This document shows, in pieces, positions 58,983 through 64,000 of a stretch of DNA of 64,000 nt. The stretch's first letter is position 1; the number at the start of each line of letters is the position of its first letter. The stretch covers positions 1-64,000 of the forward strand of contig NZ_LQOT01000042.1 in the NCBI RefSeq assembly GCF_002101585.1, written 5' to 3'. Below the pieces are notes generated by a model that worked only from the letters and a program-made list of their open reading frames with translations, ran no database searches and was not told where the DNA came from. A program made the translations under genes and the position numbers. Origin of the DNA: Mycolicibacter engbaekii (GTDB taxonomy: Bacteria; Actinomycetota; Actinomycetes; Mycobacteriales; Mycobacteriaceae).

Positions 58983-59682
58983 CGGCCCACCGTTGCGCCT
59001 CGAGGCCCTGGCTGCTCCGCAACTGAACGACACGAGAGCCGAACTCCTCGAGGCGCTGGTCGGCCTGGCCGCCGACCCCGACGCCAGCCGCAGCGCCTTG
59101 GGGCTGTCGGCGTCGCAGGACGCCGAGATCGAACGCAACGCCGCGCTCCGGCTCGCTCCCACCGCGCCGGCGATCAACCGATACACCGGCGTGCTTTACG
59201 AAGCGCTCGACGTCGACTCGCTGCGCGGTGCGGCAGCCGCCCGGGCCGCCGCGCGGCTGGCTGTCGGCTCCGCCCTGTTCGGACTGCTGCGGGCCACCGA
59301 CCCGGTGCCCGCCTACCGGCTGTCGGCGACGTCGAAGCTGCCCGGACGGCCGGGGCTGACCAAACTGTGGCGCCCCGTGCTGGAGCCGGTGCTGGCCGAG
59401 ATCGCCGAAGCCCAGCTGGTGGTCGACCTGAGGTCCGGGTCCTATGCGGCGCTGGCCGCCATCCCCGGAGCCGTTCGTGTCGACGTGATCGCCGAGCACC
59501 CCGATGGCCGGCGGGTCTCGGTGAGCCACTTCAACAAGGCCCATAAAGGCCGGCTGGCGCGGGCCCTGGCCACCACCAGGACCGAACCGCAGGACGCTTC
59601 GGCGGTCGCGACGGTGGCACGCCGGGCCGGGATGCGGGTGGAACGCGAAGATCGGCGGTTGACGATTGTGGTGCCGGCCTGA
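58936..59682 (+). CDS. yaaA: YaaA family peroxide-stress protein
   Basis: A 248-residue YaaA (UPF0246) protein: VLLPPSETKRAGGDGPPLRL at the start, PAINRYTGVLYEALD, LFGLLRATDPVPAYRLSATSKL and VSVSHFNKAHKGRLARAL. In E. coli, YaaA limits iron-driven damage during H2O2 stress. It overlaps the PAP2 gene by 47 nt and has its own leaderless-type promoter there. GTG 58936 is the start. Confidence 0.9.
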   Translation: MIVLLPPSETKRAGGDGPPLRLEALAAPQLNDTRAELLEALVGLAADPDASRSALGLSASQDAEIERNAALRLAPTAPAINRYTGVLYEALDVDSLRGAAAARAAARLAVGSALFGLLRATDPVPAYRLSATSKLPGRPGLTKLWRPVLEPVLAEIAEAQLVVDLRSGSYAALAAIPGAVRVDVIAEHPDGRRVSVSHFNKAHKGRLARALATTRTEPQDASAVATVARRAGMRVEREDRRLTIVVPA

Positions 59683-59699
59683 GGCGCGACAATGGGCGC

Positions 59700-60350
59700 A
59701 TGCGCAGTCTGCGGATGATGATCGTCATGGCGATGCTGCTGACCGGTGCCTCGGGTACCGCGACCGCCGATCCCGGGACCGAGGTGTCGCCGGCGGCCCG
59801 CGCGGCCGGATTCGTCGACGTGCGCAGCGCGGTGCCCGACGCGATCATCGATCTGCGTTACGCCACCGCGAACAACTTCGTCGGGGAACGCCTCTACCCG
59901 GCCAACGCCCGGTGTCTGGTGCACGAATCACTGGCCCCGGGACTGGCGACGGCGGCAGCCGCGCTGCGCAGCCGGGGCCGGACCCTGGTGTTCTGGGACT
60001 GTTACCGGCCGCACCAGGTGCAGGTGCGGATGTTCGAGGTGGTGCCGAACCCGAACTGGGTCGCCCGGCCCGGCACCTTGGCCCGCAGCCATGAGACCGG
60101 GCGCTCGGTCGACGTGACGACCGCCGACGCCCACCGTCGGCTCTCGGACATGGGCACCGGGTTCGACGACTTCTCCCCGAACTCCGCGGCTTTCGCCGAG
60201 GGCATCAGCGCGCGTGCCGCCGCCGAGCGTGCCCTGCTGCGGGATGCGATGCGCGCCGGTGGCCTGGACTACTACGCCGGCGAATGGTGGCACTTCAACG
60301 GACCCGGCGCCCAGGTGGGGCGGCCCATCCTCGACGTGGCGGTCAACTAG
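59700..60350 (+). CDS. Exported VanX-like D-alanyl-D-alanine dipeptidase (M15D)
   Basis: A 216-residue protein with a signal peptide ([23 protein letters not shown]) and an M15 zinc peptidase: [15 protein letters not shown] with the catalytic Arg, [14 protein letters not shown] with the zinc His and Asp, and [10 protein letters not shown] with the base Glu and third ligand His. It hydrolyses D-Ala-D-Ala. Secretion suggests peptidoglycan-fragment scavenging rather than vancomycin resistance; there are no vanH/vanA genes. GACAAT lies 6 nt before the ATG. Confidence 0.9.
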   Translation: MRSLRMMIVMAMLLTGASGTATADPGTEVSPAARAAGFVDVRSAVPDAIIDLRYATANNFVGERLYPANARCLVHESLAPGLATAAAALRSRGRTLVFWDCYRPHQVQVRMFEVVPNPNWVARPGTLARSHETGRSVDVTTADAHRRLSDMGTGFDDFSPNSAAFAEGISARAAAERALLRDAMRAGGLDYYAGEWWHFNGPGAQVGRPILDVAVN

Positions 60351-60660
60351 GTTCCGGCGGTGTCGCCAGGTGGCGCTCCACCGATTCGACCTTGGCGGTC
60401 ATCGCATCCACCGCGCCGTCCCGCCAGTCGGCTTTGATGACGGTGCTCACCCGAGGTGAGCGCGCCGCCACCGCTTCAACGGCCCGCTGCACCACCGCCA
60501 TCGCCTCGGCCCAGCTGTCGCTTTCGATCACGGTGAACATCGCATCGGTGTGGTTGGGCAGACCGGACTCCCGAACGACCCGGACCGCTTCGGCGACGAT
60601 CTCGCCGACTCCCTCGCCCACTCCCAACGGCGTCACCGAGAACGCCACGAGCACCGACAC
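60343..60660 (-). CDS. MTH1187/YqgV family thiamine-binding-like protein
   Basis: A 105-residue protein: [46 protein letters not shown] matches the MTH1187 (DUF77) fold, a ferredoxin-like protein with several members binding thiamine or other heterocycles. I start at GTG 60660 because AAGGAGG then lies 9 nt upstream and the family begins SVLV; GTG 60669 would place that site 1 nt from the start. It is convergent with the dipeptidase gene, with an 8-nt overlap. Confidence 0.83.
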   Translation of the reverse strand: MSVLVAFSVTPLGVGEGVGEIVAEAVRVVRESGLPNHTDAMFTVIESDSWAEAMAVVQRAVEAVAARSPRVSTVIKADWRDGAVDAMTAKVESVERHLATPPEPS

Positions 60661-60700
60661 CGCGATCACCCCTCCTTGCCCCCGCTGCAGCGAGCCTACC

Positions 60701-60706
60701 TAGCAT
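60701..60706 (+). promoter_or_regulatory. -10 box of dtd
   Basis: TAGCAT, then CGAGGCC, then GTG at 60714; 7-nt leaderless spacing. Confidence 0.45.
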
Positions 60707-60713
60707 CGAGGCC

Positions 60714-61145
60714 GTGCGAGTTCTGGTTCAGCGGGTCCTGTCAGCCCGGGTCAGCGTGGACGGTCGCACGGTCGGGGCGATCGATCCACCGGGCCAGGGC
60801 CTGCTCGCCCTGGTTGGCGTGACCCACACCGACGACGCCGCCATAGCGCAGCGCCTGGCCGAAAAGCTCTGGCAATTGCGCATTCTCGACGATCAGAAGT
60901 CCGCTGCCGATGTCGGCGCACCGATTCTGGTGGTCAGTCAGTTCACGCTGTACGCCGACACCGCCAAGGGCCGGCGCCCGTCGTGGAATGCGGCCGCGCC
61001 GGGCCCGGTCGCCCAACCGCTGGTCGCCGAGTTCGCCGCGGCGCTGCAACGTTTGGGCGCGCAGGTGGCGACCGGGCAGTTCGGGGCGCATATGCAGGTG
61101 GAGTCGGTCAACGACGGTCCGGTGACCGTCCTGCTCGAACTGTGA
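60714..61145 (+). CDS. dtd: D-aminoacyl-tRNA deacylase
   Basis: A 143-residue DTD, near the family's usual 145: [40 protein letters not shown] with the SQFTLYA active-site motif, and [10 protein letters not shown] with the Gly-cisPro motif. It frees tRNAs wrongly loaded with D-amino acids or glycine. GTG 60714 with a leaderless-type promoter. Cytoplasmic housekeeping function. Confidence 0.95.
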   Translation: MRVLVQRVLSARVSVDGRTVGAIDPPGQGLLALVGVTHTDDAAIAQRLAEKLWQLRILDDQKSAADVGAPILVVSQFTLYADTAKGRRPSWNAAAPGPVAQPLVAEFAAALQRLGAQVATGQFGAHMQVESVNDGPVTVLLEL

Positions 61146-61180
61146 GCCACAAACCGCGATACGCCAGGCCCGGCGGACGC

Positions 61181-61186
61181 TAACGT
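61181..61186 (+). promoter_or_regulatory. -10 box of the DUF2834-like gene
   Basis: TAACGT, then GGCCGG, then ATG at 61193; leaderless spacing. Confidence 0.45.
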
Positions 61187-61192
61187 GGCCGG

Positions 61193-61621
61193 ATGACTAC
61201 AGCAGCAAAGGTCCGTTGCGCCGTCTACGCGGTGATCGCCGTCGCCGCGTTGGTGGCCACCTGGACGCAGAACCTGGCCTACAACGGCGCCGACACGTCC
61301 TTCTCCCGGTTCCTGCCCGACACCGCGGTCACCGCCGCGTCGCGCTCGATCACCGCCGACATCCTGCTGCTGTTCCTGGCCGCGGCCATCTTGATGGTCA
61401 CCGAAGCCCGCAAACACAACGTGCGGTATGTCTGGGCCTACATCGTCGGCGGATTCCTGGTGGCGATCAGCGTGACCTTCCCGCTGTTTCTGATCGCCCG
61501 CGAACGACGGCTGGCGGCCGAGGACGCGCAGGCGCCGCAACTGGGTGCGGTCGACAAGGCACTGCTGGCCGTGGTCACGCTGGTGCTGGTGGGAGCCACC
61601 GTATGGGTCGGGGCGCAATAG
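61193..61621 (+). CDS. DUF2834-like small membrane protein
   Basis: A 142-residue protein with four membrane helices (residues about 8-25, 55-68, 77-98, 121-140); LVATWTQNLAYNGADTSFSRFLPD in the first loop and ITADILLLFLAAAILMVTEARKHNVRYVWAYIVGGFLVAISVTFPLFLIARERR fit the DUF2834 family, of unknown function. It runs in the same direction as dtd but has its own -10 box. Confidence 0.78.
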   Translation: MTTAAKVRCAVYAVIAVAALVATWTQNLAYNGADTSFSRFLPDTAVTAASRSITADILLLFLAAAILMVTEARKHNVRYVWAYIVGGFLVAISVTFPLFLIARERRLAAEDAQAPQLGAVDKALLAVVTLVLVGATVWVGAQ

Positions 61622-61647
61622 CCGGCTGATAGGTGTGCGGCAGCCGG

Positions 61648-63078
61648 TCAGCCCCTCAGCGATACCGGCGGCCGGTAGACGCCCACCAGGCTGCGATGCC
61701 ACCATGCCCCGTCGCGTCGCCGCTCGGCCCAGGTGGTGAAGCGGTAGTCGTAGAGCAATATCCGCACGAAGTGCGGCGGGGTGTCGGGAAACGGGTTGCG
61801 TCCCAACAGGCGCAGGGTGTCGCGGTCATTGCGCAGCAGGCGTTGCAGCAACGCCTCGCACCACGGTTGCCCGTACCGGGGCGAGAGCGCGGCGAACCAC
61901 ATCAGCCAGTCCAGCCGGAGGTGGTACGGCGCCCACTGGCGTGGGCATCGCTGCACCGCACCGGGTTTTCCCTTGAACTGGTATTCCCGCCATGCGGTCC
62001 GTTCGGTGAGCGCGGCGTCGGTGGTCCCCTCGATCACCAGTTCTGCACGGAAGCGCCCCACGGTGCCGAACGCACCGTAGGTGTTGACCAGATGCAACGG
62101 ATTGAAGCTGGCATTCATCCGCTGACTCCGCGACGCCATGTTGCGCACCGGCCAGTAACTCAGTATCAGCGTGGTCGCGGCGAACGCCATGACCAGGCCG
62201 GCGAACCACAGCGGGGCCTGCGGCATCGGCGGCGGCTGCAAGTCCGCAATCCGTTCGGTGAACCACGCCTGGTCGACGGCGCTGGCGGCAAGCACGATCG
62301 TGATCCAGTTCAGCCAGGCGAAGTTTCCCGAGGCCACCAGCCATAGCTGGGTGACGATGATGATCCCGGCGGCTACTCCGGCGATGGGCTGGGGGGCGAA
62401 CAGCCCGAACGGGACCACGAGTTGAGCGACGTGGTTTCCCGCTGCCTCGATGCGGTGCAGCGGTTTGGGCAGGTGGTGGAAGAACCAGCTCAACGGCCCG
62501 GGCATCGGCTGGGTCTCGTGGTGGTAGTACAGGCAGGTCAGGTCGCGCCAGCAGGAGTCGCCGCGCAACTTGATCAGCCCCGCACCGAACTCGATCCGAA
62601 ACAGCAGCCACCGCGCCAGCCACAGGACCAGCACCGGTGGCGCAACCCGGTCGTTGCCCAAGAACACGGCCAAGAGCCCGCATTCCAGCAGGATCGACTC
62701 CCAGCCGAACGCGTACCAGGTCTGCCCGACGTTCACGATCGACAGGTACAGCGCCCACAGCGCCAGCCAGATCACCATCACCGCCCACAGCGGGACCAGC
62801 TCCCCGGCGCCGGCCACCAAGGCTGCGGCCACGCCGGCCCCAAGCCAGCACAGGCCGGCGAAGAGGCGATCAGAGTAGTGCAGATGAAAGAGGCTGGGGG
62901 CCTGCCGGAATGAGCGCCGGCGCAGGTACCGCGGGACCGGCAGCATGCCGTGTTCCCCGATCAGGGCGCGAAACTGGCGGGCGGCGGCCACAAAGGCGAT
63001 GACGTAGACGGCCGCGATGCCGCGTTCGAGCACCATGCGGCCCAGCCAATACCCCGAACCGTTCAGCCACGTGTTCAC
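61648..63078 (-). CDS. Lipase maturation factor family membrane protein
   Basis: A 476-residue protein with several membrane helices and the LMF signatures RIEFGAGLIKLRGDSCWRDLTCLYYHHETQPMPGPLSW and, in the C-terminal globular part, LVNTYGAFGTVGRFRAELVIEGT and WREYQFKGKPGAVQR. In animals LMF1 helps fold secreted lipases; bacterial homologs are uncharacterised. GTG 63078 after GAGGAGTTGCAG. A role in maturing exported lipases is suggested only by homology. Confidence 0.9.
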   Translation of the reverse strand: MNTWLNGSGYWLGRMVLERGIAAVYVIAFVAAARQFRALIGEHGMLPVPRYLRRRSFRQAPSLFHLHYSDRLFAGLCWLGAGVAAALVAGAGELVPLWAVMVIWLALWALYLSIVNVGQTWYAFGWESILLECGLLAVFLGNDRVAPPVLVLWLARWLLFRIEFGAGLIKLRGDSCWRDLTCLYYHHETQPMPGPLSWFFHHLPKPLHRIEAAGNHVAQLVVPFGLFAPQPIAGVAAGIIIVTQLWLVASGNFAWLNWITIVLAASAVDQAWFTERIADLQPPPMPQAPLWFAGLVMAFAATTLILSYWPVRNMASRSQRMNASFNPLHLVNTYGAFGTVGRFRAELVIEGTTDAALTERTAWREYQFKGKPGAVQRCPRQWAPYHLRLDWLMWFAALSPRYGQPWCEALLQRLLRNDRDTLRLLGRNPFPDTPPHFVRILLYDYRFTTWAERRRDGAWWHRSLVGVYRPPVSLRG

Positions 63079-63126
63079 ACCTGCAACTCCTCGGTGTGAT
63101 GTTCATACCACCGGGGGCGGCAGGAG

Positions 63127-64000
63127 TCAGCCGTTTGACAGTGCGCGGTAGAGCAGATGCATGGCTACCGTCGTCGAGCGTTCCCGCACGTCGGCCCGCT
63201 CCCCCGGCAGTCGGGTCGTCCGCGTGATCTTGCGGCCGTCGCCCAGCGCCACGCAGAAGCACACGGTGCCCACCGGTTTGTCCGGGGTCCCGCCGCCGGG
63301 CCCGGCGATGCCGGTGATCGCCACCGCGGTGTCGGCGCCGAAGCGGCGCAGGGCGCCGGCGGCCATGGCCTCGGCGACCGGCTCGGACACCGCGCCGTGT
63401 TCGGCGATCAATGCCGCATCGACCCCGAGCAGTTCGACCTTCGCCTCGTTGGAATAGGACACGACCCCACCCGCCAGATAGCCCGAGGCGCCGGGCGGGT
63501 CGGCCAGGCGCCCCGCCAGCAGGCCGGCGGTGCAGGACTCGGCGGTCGCGATCTGTCTGCCGGCCAGTGCCGACGCCACCAGATCGTCGATCTGCAATCC
63601 GTCCTCGGAGAAGATCGCCCCGCCATGGCGCTCGCGCAACAGTTCCAGCAGCTGCCGGTAGGCCTCGGCCGCGTCCGGCTCGTAGCGCGTGACGATCTCC
63701 AGTTCGCCACGACGCAGGCAGGTGGTGATCTCCAACCGGTAGAAGCCGGGGATGGTTTCCTGGGCGTGCCGCAGGGTGTCGGCCAGGCCGGACTCCGGTA
63801 AGCCGAACATCCGGATCGTCTGCTGGGCGTAATGCGTGCGTCCGGCGATCGCCTGTTGGACTGCCGGGGTCGCTATCGCCTTGTGCCACATGGGTTGTAG
63901 CTCGCGCGGCGGCCCCGGCAGCACCATCACCGTCGGTGTGCCGGGAACCACCACGCCGGGCGCGGTGCCCACCGGGTCCAGGATCGTTGCCCCCTCCGGG
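63127..64000 (-). CDS. cinA: CinA family protein, partial at right edge
   Basis: The frame runs in from beyond the right edge and ends at 63127; the visible 290 residues begin [15 protein letters not shown]. They contain the end of the CinA N-terminal (MoCF-like) domain with [15 protein letters not shown], and the whole C-terminal amidase domain: [36 protein letters not shown], and [22 protein letters not shown]. The C-terminal domain deamidates nicotinamide mononucleotide (PncC activity). The start codon lies outside the window. Confidence 0.92.
   Translation of the reverse strand, partial: PEGATILDPVGTAPGVVVPGTPTVMVLPGPPRELQPMWHKAIATPAVQQAIAGRTHYAQQTIRMFGLPESGLADTLRHAQETIPGFYRLEITTCLRRGELEIVTRYEPDAAEAYRQLLELLRERHGGAIFSEDGLQIDDLVASALAGRQIATAESCTAGLLAGRLADPPGASGYLAGGVVSYSNEAKVELLGVDAALIAEHGAVSEPVAEAMAAGALRRFGADTAVAITGIAGPGGGTPDKPVGTVCFCVALGDGRKITRTTRLPGERADVRERSTTVAMHLLYRALSNG

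Noticed and set aside
59700..60350. Vancomycin-resistance vanX
   Set aside because: The product has a signal peptide and no vanH or vanA genes are present; a peptidoglycan-fragment dipeptidase is more likely.
1..64000. tRNA genes, rRNA genes and CRISPR arrays
   Set aside because: I found no T-loop/acceptor combinations, no rRNA-like sequence and no regularly spaced repeats by eye; a covariance-model search would settle small RNAs.

Overview
The window is high-GC actinobacterial DNA and almost certainly comes from a mycobacterium, probably an environmental Mycolicibacterium-type species. Diagnostic content includes an mmpS-mmpL pair, a fatty-acyl-AMP ligase, a long (766-residue) isocitrate lyase of the ICL2 type, F420/FMN luciferase-like oxidoreductases, a 13E12-type HNH protein, a secreted CBM2 protein resembling M. 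tuberculosis Rv1987, and many leaderless starts (a TAnnnT box 6-7 nt before ATG/GTG). I saw no rRNA, tRNA or CRISPR array.

Layout. 1-3.3 kb is accessory: the end of an IS3-family element, a membrane-protein ORF it runs into, a MazEF-like toxin-antitoxin pair, a small membrane protein and a YaeQ protein. 3.3-13 kb holds an esterase, a catabolic acetolactate synthase/decarboxylase pair (acetoin pathway), an operon of DapB-like dehydrogenase, DUF1214 protein and sulfotransferase, and a divergent TetR plus GMC oxidoreductase with a tandem palindromic operator between them. 13-15.6 kb is a TetR/MFS efflux pair. 16.3-20.5 kb carries three luciferase-like monooxygenases; the two rightward ones lie behind a leader with a three-cysteine short ORF and a strong hairpin, which points to cysteine-controlled organosulfur use. 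20.5-31.6 kb holds metabolic and envelope genes: HNH protein, CBM2 protein, alpha/beta hydrolase, nitronate monooxygenase, a duplicated FKBP pair around an oxidoreductase, an S4 protein, a lytic transglycosylase and a KstD-like flavoprotein.

31.5-35.4 kb on the minus strand encodes an NYN-domain protein, an apparently cytoplasmic subtilase with an N-terminal winged-helix-like region, and an alpha/beta hydrolase 21 nt downstream. This protease-hydrolase couple is the least explained gene set here. 35.5-45.2 kb has an enoyl-CoA hydratase, tpx, a PF10118 protein coupled to a membrane protein, a TetR, mmpS-mmpL behind a CsoR-like operator, and the acyl-AMP ligase. 45.3-52.6 kb has ICL2, an HD protein, a short-chain dehydrogenase, a translationally coupled UbiX-UbiD decarboxylase pair behind a perfect 14-bp inverted repeat, and a GlxA/AraC regulator. 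52.6-64 kb has an epimerase-like reductase, an acyltransferase-3/SGNH pair, a neutral ceramidase, STAS, PAP2, YaaA, a VanX-like dipeptidase, an MTH1187-family protein, dtd, a DUF2834 protein, a lipase maturation factor and cinA, which runs off the right edge.

All functions are inferred from sequence recognition. No database search, fold prediction or expression data was available.
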